The notes under the pieces: model-generated | What the model was told of the DNA's origin: nothing | The model's input: only the letters and a program-made list of their open reading frames with translations | Database searches by the model: none | Shown here: positions 1 to 10,723 of the stretch, in pieces | Layout: each line of letters starts with the position of its first letter | How positions within the stretch are numbered: position 1 is the stretch's first letter | DNA from: Apostichopus parvimensis | Taxonomy: Eukaryota > Echinodermata > Holothuroidea > Aspidochirotida > Stichopodidae | DNA length: 21,317 nt | Assembly (NCBI GenBank): GCA_000934455.1 | Contig: KN886591.1 | Span: 1-21,317 of the forward strand | Direction of reading: 5' to 3' | Program-made: the position numbers and the translations under genes

Positions 1-2242
1 AAAAGGAACAATATCCTCTTGAACCATTTTTGTGATGGATCTGATACAACTATTCTCAAAGGTAGCAGAATTAGTTCAGCACATTGGAAATCAGAGTTTG
101 AATGGTTTTAAATATTAACGTTATGATCATCTCTCGAATACCTCTTACTGGTAAAATACCCCACAGTCCCTCGGTCCAAGGACCCTAATTGTATTTTATT
201 TACTGCTTTCATTTTGTATACATTCACAAAACTTTGAAGCTTGTAAAACCAAATTTCACAACTTTCTAATTTTTCAAACTCTGTGGACTGATGTTATTGA
301 TATTTTCATGAAACTATATCTTTCTTCTTGAATTGTCAATTATGGTGCCACTGATTTGTGGCAAAGTAATAAATGCCCATAAATTTTCAAGAAGAAAAGG
401 TATTTTGCTCGAGGATACGCATTGTGAATAGACTTGGCATAAACTGCCAGTGCTGGGCTCCAAGGCTTTCTACTTTGTATCTGCATGTTACTGGCCTTCA
501 TTTTGCAAAAGTGACTTTTCAGAGATTGTCCAAAACTTGCTGGTTTGGATATTTACGAGTGGGCTTACCCTGTCTCCAAGTAAATATCTAAAGTTTTGCT
601 TTTTCCAACTATAACTTTAACCAAATATTGCAAAATTTCAACTACTGTAGTTCTGTACACTTTCCACATTCCATTATTGAAAGCACACTTACTTGAGGAT
701 AACTCAGTGACCTTTACAAGAAGATCTGTGGGGGGGGGGGGGTGGTGGCTGAAAGTAGACCAATGTTCAATGGTTATGAAATTGTAAACTGTAGCCACTC
801 TATGACAGTGTGAAATCATTGGTATGAAAATTATTTGAGAATTACTTTTGATTTTATCAGTTGCCATGATTTAGTGATATATACTGTACCTAATCCACAA
901 ATGCAGTCAGTCTTGTTGTTAATGCCAATGGCATGCTTTTCCAACCACTGATAAATTCAAATAACCCTAAATATTTTGACATAATTTAACCCTTTATTTA
1001 CATTTTCATCAAACATTAATCTTCCGAATAGTTTATAGGAGAATTCAGGGTACGAACTAAATGTATCATTTTGTAGTCAACAATAAGTCGTGTGTTTGCT
1101 CTCAAGAAAGTGAAGCATTACAAGAATTTGGAGAGATGTCAAGAGAGAGTAGATAGATGGAAAGCTCAACACTCTGGGAACACACACACGCACACCCATG
1201 CACACAAGCACAAAATTTAGGCCTTATACTGATCAGTGAACCCGTTGTCACCAAAACAATAATATTGTACCCTACTGTAGTAGCCATTTAGTTCTTGACT
1301 GTGTGAAATGTCATCTCCAGATGGTTGAATAGCCCACCTGTAACTAATTCGGTGGATAATAAAGGAAGCAATTGCCCCTTATGTAAAATCCTTTGATAAA
1401 TCACTATTACGTGTCAATTGGAGCATAATGCCAGACTGTTGTGAAGAAAGAAAAGAAAAAAGAAAAAGAAAAGTAAAGGCAATTACAAACAGTTTGCTTC
1501 AAACAATGTATAGACTGACTAAGTACAGATAAACTATGACAAAATGACAACATACTCGTTGTTAACGATCTAGATGACCTTCCGTTTGACATTAACATTT
1601 AGCAAGAAAACATGATACTTTAATAAAATAAAACTACCGAATAGTCTGTATCCAACAGCAGCTCTTTCCTGACCAATTGAATTCTATCAGGAGGATTTAA
1701 CTTTTTAAACAGAGACCTTTCTATCATTCACTGCCAAGTTTTTGGGTGATTGATCTCTATGATTGCTTGTATCAGGGTACTATTTAGAAGGCTATAATTG
1801 GTCCTGAATAGAGGAGTATTAGTCATAGAATATGGGTGGAGGCGAATACAGTACAGTACATTAACTGACATTTTAATAGTCACCATTGCTAATACATTTT
1901 AAGCTTTATTGTACTGGGTGCTGTCATATCGATCCTAGCCTCTGAGATAACTGAGAATTCATTATGGGAAATATCTGATCATGGAAACTTATGGAAAAGA
2001 CCAAGAACATAGGTTCCAATTCCATTCAAAAATCTCTGTAGGATATCTGGTCAACAAAACGCTCGATGTTGGCACTTTGGATGGTAGAATGAGAAGGAAG
2101 GGCATTGACCGGAGGAGCCGGTCATAGAGGGTTGCACAGTGTTAAACGGTTCAGTTCATTCGAGGCGCGGTAGAAAGAGGTGCTAAATCAAGTGTACATT
2201 TGATATCAATCGGGAGGTAGTTACTATACATACAGTACCAGT
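1..2242. other. non-coding AT-rich stretch with simple repeats
   Basis: I see no gene here. Open frames are under about 100 codons, overlap on both strands and show no protein-like pattern. The visible structure is simple: a run of 13 G at 730-742 followed by GGTGGTGG, a CA-rich microsatellite at about 1182-1212, and an A/G-only tract at about 1445-1480. A 7-bp perfect hairpin (TGACCGG/CCGGTCA, 5-nt loop) lies at 2106-2124. The sequence is consistent with an intron or intergenic DNA. Confidence 0.6.
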
Positions 2243-2654
2243 GCAGTAATTGAATTAGGTAGCTAAGGAAAATGCCTGTAACTGTACAGAGGGAGCTCAA
2301 CACCTGCTAGAGAAGTATACTGCATATTTACATGTTCCTGAAGGTAAATGGTTGTACATGTACTACAGTAATGTACAGTAATTGAATTAGGTAGCTAAGG
2401 AATATGCCTGTTGTACAGGTAGCTAAGGAATATGCCTGTTGTACAGAGGGACCTCAACACCTGCTAGAGAAGTATGCTGCATATTTACATGTTCAGGTAA
2501 ATGGTTGTACAACATGTACTACAGTAATGTGCAGTAATTGAATTAGGTAGCTAAGGAATATGCCTGTTGTACAGAGGGAGCTCAACACCTGCTAGAGAAG
2601 TATACTGCATATTAACATGTTCAGGTAAATGGTTGTACATGTACTACAGTAATG
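2243..2654. repeat. three-copy tandem repeat, unit about 125-155 bp
   Basis: Three head-to-tail copies begin at about 2243, 2375 and 2531, each opening with CAGTAATTGAATTAGG. Each then runs through AGCTAAGGAA, GAGGGAGCTCAACACC, CTGCTAGAGAAGTAT and ACATGTACTACAGTAATG. The middle copy is longer because a 28-bp block, GTAGCTAAGG through GTTGTACAG, is itself doubled (2391-2418 and 2419-2446). Copies differ by a few substitutions and short indels, so this is a diverged local duplication rather than a fresh expansion. No open frame is preserved across it. Such arrays arise by unequal exchange or replication slippage. Confidence 0.9.
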
Positions 2655-2938
2655 ACAATCTGTGGAACACCAAGGATGCCTCAGGGTCATATCTCACCAA
2701 GCATGCCATTCTTAAAATTGACTTTAGTGGCATTAAAACCTAATAAAAAAGTATTTAATTGTCAAGTTCAAGGGATCAAGAATTTCCCTCCATAAAAGTC
2801 AAAGAAAACAGTAACCTTGACAACCTCTTGGGGGTTTTGCATCAGTGACTGTTTTCCCATCTGCCCATGCCAGAGAGTTACCAGATAAAGAGGCCGATTG
2901 TTTTGAAAATAGTATCTGTCACATGTTTTGCCGGAATG

Positions 2939-2998
2939 AAGGGGGAGTAGGTGGTTGGTGGTGGGGAGGGATAGGGAGTGGATGGGGTGGAGTGGCCC
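2939..2998 (+). repeat. G-rich tract, possible G-quadruplex former
   Basis: The plus strand carries many runs of three to five G separated by short A/T spacers (GGGGG, GGTGGTGGGGAGGG, ATAGGGAG, GATGGGGTGG). At least four G-runs of three or more lie within a few dozen bases, which meets the usual sequence rule for intramolecular G-quadruplexes. No function can be read from the context. Confidence 0.5.
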
Positions 2999-4487
2999 TC
3001 ATACTGATCATATTGTAGCAGACCTCTGGACAACATACACAGAGACTATGTAGACCTGAACATGTTGTAACAACTGTAGTTTGTCACTGAAGCAGAAATA
3101 ACTCTAAGTTAAATAAGCAAAGTAGCAAAGTTGAAAGATCGAGTAGATCATTTTGGGATCTTCCTGTAGCCTAGATTTTATGACCTGTGAATAATTTGTA
3201 TGACAGAGCAATGAAACATACTGTATATAGTAATGACAGTGTACCAGATTAACTTACATTCAACTGAGTAATATTCAATTCAGTGACTGGATAACAAAGT
3301 GTTCGATAAAATCTAAAACACTGAAAATGTTATTATTGGATTCAGGATTTTTAATTACAGAGTCAAATGTGTATAGACATGAAGCACAGGTGCAGTTGTG
3401 CCATAAATCAAAGTTCTTCTATTAAATATTGGAAAGTTCTACTGCAGTCTCCTCTTATGCAGTTATTTACTTCTCTTGTGAGGTGATCACAAATAACTTT
3501 ATAAAACAATTTCAATATATATGAAATAAAATAAAAAATAAACTTATCCATCGTACACAACTTGACAATTTGAACAATGAGTCCAACAAAATTTCAATTT
3601 TTATGACTTTCTCTGAAAGAAAGCTGTAAAACAGCAGTGTGCACTCTAATCAGAACTAATTGTGACATAAACATAATCCCTAGCAACAGATTTCGAGGTA
3701 CAGTAGTTTCCTACAGATTCGGAGTAGCCCTAAAAGTGGAGTCCTTTGCCAACAATTACTACAATTGTTACTTAAGAGAAATTTCAAACAATGGCACTCA
3801 CGTTAATGATTTAATCCGTGGGATTATCTGACCAATATTGTGCAAGTTCTAACAGTCAAGTCTTTTCATATCAATTATGAAAGGAGCTCACTATTAATCT
3901 CAAGCAGTTGTTAATTTGGATATTTTCTTAATTTACCATAAAAAAAAAAAACAAGAAGCATTTTACAAAAGTTTCTCACCTGGACAAAAACCCCACTGTA
4001 TTTTCACACTAGTCTGCTTCAGTTCGATGATTTCCAGTCAGTTTGTAAGTAAAGCTCTCCTTAAAGTGATATCTTCCTTTAACGTCGTGCATCCTCCGAG
4101 TAATCTGGTGAACTGAACTTCATCTCAGTCGAAGAATCGCCATCTCTCGGTGATCCAGTGATCGTTTAAATCCTGAAGACAAATATAGAAAGTACTTTTG
4201 CTATGGCTACTGATGTGTCCACTCAAGTAATTTACAAGTGTGTGACAACGTTGTGCTGACATCAGATTGTGTACTTAGCAGATGGACATAAAGAAGGCTT
4301 GTGTTATGTCTACTGGTTGTCATGGAGTAGAGAGGAAATCTGGGAGGTGAGTTTACCACAGCAATCTCTGGAATTTTTCTTAAACGGTGAAAGTATACTC
4401 CTCAGGGTCTGTCTGAATAGCCTTCCCTTGCGGGCTGCTGTGGTCAGTGATGAGAGAAAGGTATCTTAGCAACCAGTAAACAGTTTT

Positions 4488-4518
4488 ATGCAAATGAATC
4501 CAAAATGGCGCCGTCTTG
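4488..4518 (+). promoter_or_regulatory. possible octamer plus YY1-like promoter patch
   Basis: An exact octamer ATGCAAAT (4488-4495) is followed six bases later by AAAATGGCGCCGTCTTG (4502-4518). The latter resembles the AANATGGCGGC site that YY1 binds near the start of TATA-less promoters in animals. The surrounding 500 bp have slightly more CpG than the rest of the region. No downstream gene can be followed, so a chance pairing remains quite possible. Confidence 0.2.
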
Positions 4519-6054
4519 ACAGCTTTCGTAGAGCTACACTAAGCTTTGAATGGATGATTTTAGTGACTTAGTAGTGAAGATTAAACAATGTGCCGCGCAA
4601 GGTTAAATCATTGAGTAAATCTGTGGAATTAATCAATGTTATAGAATACTTTAATCTTTGCGATCGCCCAGACCCAAATGGAATGTCATAGCAAACATGC
4701 ACATCACCCAAATGTAACATGACAACATTTTCGTTTGAGCAGCAATATTGATTTTTGCATTTTTGATTAATTATTGTGAAGAAAAAAGATCTTTCCTTTT
4801 GATAAATTTTATATGTTTGATTTCTCATTTGTGGCTATCATACATACATTATAACAGTGCTGTGTTACATTTCAGCACAAACACATGCATTCATTTTAAT
4901 TAAAGAAACCATGGAGTTGTGAGATGGCACCACGAATTTGACACATTTTGATAATTACCATTAATTTAATTCATAAAACTAAATATTTTTGGAACAAACT
5001 ATTTACTAGTCTATTAGGTAGAGTAAAACTTGAACAAAACATGAGCTGCTGATGAAAAATTAAAATATTTTCTGAGATTTTAACAACTATTTGAATATGT
5101 ACTATGATATCTCTCCAGGCAGAGAGACTATCCCCATATTATAAGCATATATACTTGTCACAAATGCAAATATTCGTGACTGTGTGTAAATAGTTCTGCC
5201 ACAATATTGGTCTGCTATCATTAATCTTGCATATATAATGCTGTACTGTAGGTTCATTATTGTACAAAGTATTTGTATATAACAGTGTTCAATGCAAACC
5301 CACAGTGCTTATATGTCCATGCCATATAAATTTAAAATCTTCCTCTATATGTATACAACTCTCCTTTGAAGAAAGAAAAATATCATTGATTTTATTGATT
5401 CAAAGCTGAAGACTTAATTGCATAGAACAATTTTTTATCGCTGCCAAAATAACAGTTCCGACTAAACAGTAGGACTTTATATGCAGAATATGTTCCACTT
5501 CAAATGAACTAGCTGTGAAGTGGTTTTATGATATATGTGGCATTTGATGTCACTGAGTGTAAACACTTAGAGTACATACAAATCTATAAATCAAACCATA
5601 GCTTAGAAACCACACTGAATGGAGGAAAGGGCATCTGGCAAGTTCTATCTAATTGAGTGGAAAAGCTTTTTGGTTCTTTACAGGCCTATTAAAGTTGCTA
5701 ATCTGGAATTTTGATCGAAACTGTTTGGTACTGTAATTATAGGAACACGCATAATTGTTGTATCATGGTACATACAATTCTGCATAAATGTGATGTGAAC
5801 TTGCTCTTCCACAACTTGAAGCCCAGTTTTAATTGTCATTAGTTTTAATTGCTTGTCATCGTTGATGACAACATGGTGGCCATAACAATTTACTGTAGGG
5901 CAGTTTCTAGTTAATAAAACATGGGGTTTGTTTTGTACAAATCATAACTTTAAATGGCATGATATGATTAAACCCTCCACATTGATTTGCTAGAGTGTAT
6001 GAGAAGGGCAAGGGTATAGTTAAATTAAAAGCTAAATTGGTAGAAGCTACAATG

Positions 6055-6425
6055 TTAAAGGCATTGAAGACTCGCCCAAAACCGCATGCGGACAAGTATC
6101 TGAAAAAGTTAACTTTCTGTTGCTTGCAAGTGACGTTTTGTTCGTGTCGCTACAAAATGTAGACAGCAATGAACGTGATACCTTGTTATCTTTAGCTGGA
6201 CCTGAGATGTCCATCGCTGTATCGTTTATACACTGTGCTGTGGGTATTGACCGCAGCTGTATGTACTGACTGTACACTAGTGTCTAATTACCGACGGTAG
6301 AGAGCTGTGTGTGTATTTTTTGGAATTGATGGTGGTGTCTAACACTTCTGTTACAACTCATTCGAAACTAGGTCAGATTACCGGCATTAGACGTTTCTTT
6401 TTGGGCGAGTCTTCACACCCTTTAA
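6055..6425 (+). mobile_element. TTAA-flanked MITE, copy 1 (Kolobok/piggyBac-type target site)
   Basis: The element body is 6059-6421 (363 bp), bounded on both sides by TTAA (6055-6058 and 6422-6425), the expected duplicated target. The ends are inverted repeats of about 22 bp: left AGGCATTGAAGACTCGCCC; right, read inward on the other strand, AGGGTGTGAAGACTCGCCC. They differ only at positions 4-6. The body has no transposase, so it is non-autonomous. A second, inverted copy lies at 8469-8834, and a terminal fragment at 16580-16611. TTAA target plus 5' purine termini (AGG...CCT) fits the published Kolobok pattern better than piggyBac, whose ends usually begin CC. The superfamily call is inference. 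Confidence 0.85.
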
Positions 6426-8191
6426 GAACAGTTCTAGGTACAGTAGAGTGTCATATTGATGAGGAGGTTGGTAAGTCAGCAGCAGCAGCACATTTGGTGT
6501 GATGTCTTTGGGCATGTACTATGTTAGCCAACATTTAACATGATTTACAGTACAAGAGCCAGGAAATCCTCATTTACCACATGTGTCAGTATAATGCCAC
6601 CTTTGGTCCATTCAATGTCAATAGCCTATTGTTAAAAGGCAGATGACTTTACATTCTAACCGCACAATAACAGTGAGTCTGAGGTCTACTGCAGCAGTCA
6701 GGTTAAAGCCCCTTTCTGCTGGCTTTTCCTGTAGATATAGATGATCTGTTACATGCTTTGACCTACTACTAAAACTACCATATCATAATCACTTATAATG
6801 TCACTGTATGCAAATACCACAGAAGAAAAGTGGTTTTAATGATTATTTTTAGCAGAGAACAGACTGGCAAAGAATATATATGAAGGATGTTTCATAGGAA
6901 TATGGATTTCAGATGTTAGTCATTTAAGTAAAAAGTTGGAGTTAAGTCTCTTTTATTTTTGGTTGTTGTATATGCAACATCCTACCTTTTTCATGCTAAT
7001 TACTTGTTCTAACATGTGCTATATGCAAGAGAAGTTCTGGAGGTTTAGCAATTTATGTAAATCAGATTGATAATATGTAAATAGGATTAATATAATATCA
7101 ATGGTATGCATCATGTAAATCTTACATTCTAAGCTGTCTTGAATATGAAGCAGTGGTTCAGGTCAAAGCGTGTACAGTATACTAGCGTATTGCACGACCT
7201 CTAACGAGTTGTACTTTCGAAAGCTAACTGACTGAGCTTGCAGTCAGTGTATACAAACAAGCCTCTGCCCATTATGAATTGTTCATATAAGTTACAGAAC
7301 TTCAATTTGCCCATTCTTTGCAAATAAGCTAATTCCTGTGGGGAAAAGTAAAATCAGATCATAATAATGTGATTGAAGGGAACCTGTCATTGAGATGATT
7401 TACAATGCCATGTCCAATTGTAAATGTATAAATAAATTGAGGATTTCATAATGCCCCACTGTAAAGCCAAGCTCTTTCAGAAACAAAGGCTGACCAGTTC
7501 GTATATATACGTTAACCATTACTGCAAGTATAGATACAGTAAAGGGCTTTGTTAACCATTGAGAATTATCCCTGCATGGAATAATGCATGGCTTGATGAT
7601 AAATGTGACACAATCTAAATGCTTACTGGATATGTGGTTATATCACTGACCCCTTAGGCTTCATTAACTGGACATAGTTTCCTACTTAGTATGTAAGAGC
7701 TTATCATGATTGGATTAGTAATAGCCTAATTCTGACCTACAGTACACTTAATTAGTTGACCTGTAATTATCTTACCGATCAATTATCTCTAGGGTAAACC
7801 AGTTTTGTTGAAACTGTACAGTGCCCTGTATGCCCTGTATGGCAATGTTTACATTGATTGTCATATCATACTTTGGATCAAAGGAAACCCATACAGTCTT
7901 ACTGTAGTTCTGCAGACTTACAGTATATTGAAAGAAGAGTTTAGCCTTCAAACTAATAAGGTCAGTCAATGGACCCCTTCTGGATTTTGCAACCAGAAAG
8001 ACAGAAACATCTATAATTGGTAAGGTACCTTTAAATTGACTTCAAGAGCCGCTTTAAATCCTCTTTGAAGTTAGTTGTCATTAAATTATATGGTGTCTCT
8101 GCTGTCTGACGAAGGAAAGAGGCCTTTGAGATTAGGCGATGAACCGAAAGCCTAGAGATAGTCTTCACAAAGAAACCACAACAGGTCTTGG
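6426..8191. other. non-coding stretch between the MITE and the minisatellite
   Basis: No supported gene. Short AT-rich palindromes and GTTAACCATT repeated at 7511 and 7551 are visible. An imperfect hairpin lies at about 8036-8075 (GACTTCAAGAG against CTCTTTGAAGT). One open segment at 7793-8019 has an AG before it and GTAAGG after it and is described as a weak exon candidate in the findings. Confidence 0.5.
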
Positions 8192-8415
8192 CAATCCATG
8201 GCTACACACGGGCATCATACAATCCATGGGGCCACACAGCATCATACAATCCATGGGGCCACACAGCATCATACAATCCATTGGGCCACACAGCATCATA
8301 CAATCCATGGGCCACACAGCATAATACAATCCATGGGGCCACACAGCATCATACAATCCATGGGGCCACACAGCATAATACAACCCAATGGCCACACAAC
8401 ATCCAAGTCACATAG
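8192..8415. repeat. 27-bp minisatellite, about seven units
   Basis: The unit is CATCATACAATCCATGG followed by GGCCACACAG (27 bp). Clear units occupy 8213-8239, 8240-8266, 8267-8293, 8294-8319 (26 bp), 8320-8346, 8347-8373 and 8374-8399 (26 bp), with degenerate half-units at both edges. Because 27 is a multiple of three, several frames on both strands stay open and give repetitive peptides; these are by-products, not genes. Most units carry an NcoI-type CCATGG. The array ends about 50 bp before the second MITE copy. Confidence 0.95.
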
Positions 8416-8464
8416 TATCATACAAATATCAGACTGAGGGTTGTTAAATGTGTTAACCGTGTGT

Positions 8465-8838
8465 TTAAAGGGTGTGAAGACTCGCACACAAAGAAATGTC
8501 TCATGCCGGTAATCTGACCTAGTTTCGCATGAGGTGTAACAGAAGTGTTAGACACCACCATCGTTCCCAGAAAATACACAGACAGATTGCTACCATCGGT
8601 AATTAGACACTAGTGTACAGTCAGTACATACAGCTACGGTCAATACCCACTACACAGTGTACATGTATACAGTAGCAGCTATGGACATCTCAGGTCTAGA
8701 TAAAAGATAACAAGGTATCACGTTTCATTACTGTCTGTATTTTGTAGTGACAAGAAGAAAACTTCGCTTGCAAGCAACGGAATGTTAACTTTTTCAGAGC
8801 GCGGCATGCGGTTTAGGGCGAGTCTTCAATGCCTTTAA
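8465..8838 (-). mobile_element. TTAA-flanked MITE, copy 2, inverted relative to copy 1
   Basis: The body is 8469-8834 (366 bp) between TTAA at 8465-8468 and 8835-8838. Read on the minus strand it matches copy 1 along its whole length by eye, with scattered substitutions and small indels. Landmarks present in both are the terminal GAAGACTCGC, the block around TTGCTTGCAAG, the TACTGACTGTACACTAGTGTC block, and the GTCAGATTACCGGCAT block near the far end. There is no coding capacity. The left inner end reads GACTCGCACAC where copy 1 has GACTCGCCCAA, so this copy is slightly decayed. Confidence 0.85.
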
Positions 8839-9775
8839 AGTTCTGCATTCATGTCTCCTGGCAGACAATTATCAGTGCCTTTCCCCCCACCCCACCCCAC
8901 TCCCTACTCACAAATGGGAAAATCCACTGGCATTAATCCAGTAAATAGCTCAAATTTCAAGGCCTTTCAAGTAGCCTTTCAAGTTTAGTGATACGTATTT
9001 ATTACAACCACCACCTAATCTTTTCTGACACATTCTTGATTAAAATGATTTTGAAGGTATATATTTTCTTGTAAAGAACATCACAGTGGTGTGGCCATAC
9101 TCTGTTTTTTTCCCTTCTAAAGCTGAACAACACTACACAATTCAATTGCAATCCTTCCTCTACTGTCCCACAAATAGCAACTCCCTACTAAGGTACAAAT
9201 ATAATACAAAGGAACCAAATTTTTCACCTCCTTGAAATAAAAACTGGGAAAAAGTAACAAAATAACCTCCCACAGACTCTTTCAACACCTATTTTATTTT
9301 TCCTTTTGAAAGATTCCATATCTAGAGTAATAACCTCAATTTTTACAAGGAATTTTGTTTTAAGGCACAAGGTGTTGATGTTAAATTCAATTTAACTTTA
9401 AGTGACACCCACAGAGTTGTTCTGAGCTACTGATTATAACCGTAGTCAGTGTATCTTCAGTAGTTGCCTAGTGGGAGAAACGTTTACAAACCAAAGAGTA
9501 TAAATTTTGCAAGAAAAGCACTATTATGCCCCAGTTTTATGAGAAGGGACAGACAGTTCGGCTCAACTTCCACATGTTGGAGCTGCCGTGAGAAAATTTC
9601 AGTTTCTTTGCTTGAGATATGGCACTCGCACCCTTGTTATGTCTTGAGAATGTGTAAGTTGGTAAAAACTAAAACTTGATCAACCCATTCAGCTTAAATT
9701 TACAGACCGCTATTTTTCCTTTCCACCAAACTTCTACCTCACCAACCCACTATATACCTCTATGCCCTCACAGCA
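8839..9775. other. non-coding stretch
   Basis: I see no gene. The segment starts with a C-rich tract (8881-8902, CCCCCCACCCCACCCCACT) and is otherwise AT-rich single-copy sequence. Open frames at its right end read into the poly-C run and are proline-rich artefacts. Confidence 0.5.
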
Positions 9776-9804
9776 CCCCCACCCCCCCCCCCCCCCCCCC
9801 CCCC
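9776..9804. repeat. C homopolymer run
   Basis: Five C, one A, then 23 consecutive C (9782-9804). It creates a poly-proline segment in an overlapping 124-codon frame (9676-10050) that has no other protein character. Runs this long are unstable in replication and sequencing, so the exact length may be unreliable. G/C homopolymers recur in the window at 730-742, 12060-12075 and 13356-13366. Confidence 0.95.
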
Positions 9805-10464
9805 TTGCAAATTCTTTTGCAAACTACATCTTCAGCAAACATGGGTATAAACTACCATGTGCACACAGAAATCATTGCAGTAGGCCAGGGAGTTGTTACA
9901 TGGAACAACTCCCTGAGTAGGCCATGTTTTTCAACAGTACACACTACAGGTATGCGGGACCCACCCATTCTCCATCATCCAATGTACTACTACTACTGGG
10001 TCAAAAAAGAATGTGGCCATAGGCGATACAAACATCCCATAGACAGATAAGCCAGTTGATGCCTGTGGGTTCATCATTCGGTAGTGGTAGTGAATTCCTT
10101 CATCCCGTTTCAAGGATGATACAGCAAAACGTTATCACATGTGTGCCCTACTCTGCATGTACACTGGGTTATATAAGGGCTACAGAAATAGCTAGGGATG
10201 GGTAATTAATCTACACATCTGTTCAAGTTATAAGGAATTCCAGTTCAGACTGTTGCACATCTCATTGAATGATGAATGGCCTTACAACCTCCAAAGTTAA
10301 AGGGCCTATATGACAAATAATGCATGAAGAAGCATGAACTGATAGCGAACTTGAGCGATGAACAAATATTGAAATGTCTTATTCAAATGGGAAAAAAGCT
10401 GGCTTAAATTTTGCTTTTAAGATTTTGAAACTGTCATTTCAGTGCAGCAAGTTTTGGGTCAATA
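9805..10464. other. non-coding stretch containing a perfect hairpin
   Basis: No gene. The notable feature is an 11-bp perfect inverted repeat, AGGGAGTTGTT (9887-9897) and AACAACTCCCT (9904-9914), with a 6-nt loop. TAGGCC flanks both sides of it. The rest is unremarkable. Confidence 0.6.
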
Positions 10465-10723
10465 GTATGTATGTGGGTGTATGTATGTATGTATGTATTT
10501 TAGATCCTCCTGCAAGCAGGAACTCACAAAGAGCCTCATTGGCTTATCAAAGCCGCAAGCTGACCGAAGTCAGTCTCTTACATCGTCCATAATATGAATT
10601 GTTAATTGTCAACAACTCTGTACATAACTGGACAACAATACAACATATATTAATCTTGGACTGACTCGAACCAGGGACCTTATGATTGGAAGGCACCAGC
10701 GTTAACCACTGAGCTAACGCCCT
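10465..10723 (-). mobile_element. tRNA-derived SINE
   Basis: On the minus strand a tRNA-like head starts near 10723. It holds a box A (TTAGCTCAGTGGTTAACGC, complement of 10699-10717) and a box B (GGTTCGAGTC, complement of 10663-10672), the two internal RNA polymerase III promoter blocks. The anticodon-arm region TGCCTTCCAATCAT resembles tRNA-Gly(TCC). A body without coding capacity follows, with a perfect TCCTGC/GCAGGA hairpin (10507-10520) near its end. The element finishes in a tetranucleotide tail (GTAT on plus, ATAC on minus, 10465-10498). Head, body and simple-repeat tail are the standard SINE layout. No clean target-site duplication is visible. The head is a repeat promoter, not a working tRNA gene. 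Confidence 0.85.

Larger units (their letters stand above)
2655..6054. other. long stretch with no recognised gene
   Basis: About 3.4 kb of mostly AT-rich sequence without a convincing coding region. Open frames reach only 66-86 codons and look random. It contains a G-rich purine tract (2939-2998), a run of A (3940-3951), a candidate promoter-like patch (4488-4518) and a GCGATCGC palindrome near 4660. A short open segment at about 4279-4347 is preceded by an AG and followed by GTGAGT, but it is too short to call an exon. Confidence 0.5.

Noticed and set aside
4269-4469. 66-codon plus-strand frame near the promoter-like patch
   Set aside because: It lies upstream of the patch, has no recognisable domain and contains a donor-like GTGAGT in its middle; nothing supports translation.
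6047-6502. Open frames across MITE copy 1 (minus 6047-6277, plus 6311-6502)
   Set aside because: They lie inside a non-coding MITE, are not kept open in the second copy and have no transposase motifs.
8192-8415. CRISPR-like repeat array
   Set aside because: The units are contiguous with no unique spacers; it is a minisatellite in a eukaryotic context.
8139-8487. Several repetitive peptides on both strands
   Set aside because: They are products of the 27-bp minisatellite, whose length is a multiple of three and so keeps all frames open.
9676-10050. 124-codon plus-strand frame with a poly-proline run
   Set aside because: The proline run is the C homopolymer at 9782-9804. The rest has no protein-like pattern and overlaps an antisense frame.
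10650-10723. Genuine tRNA gene on the minus strand
   Set aside because: The A and B boxes are good, but acceptor and anticodon stems do not pair cleanly and the head continues into a SINE body with a tetranucleotide tail.
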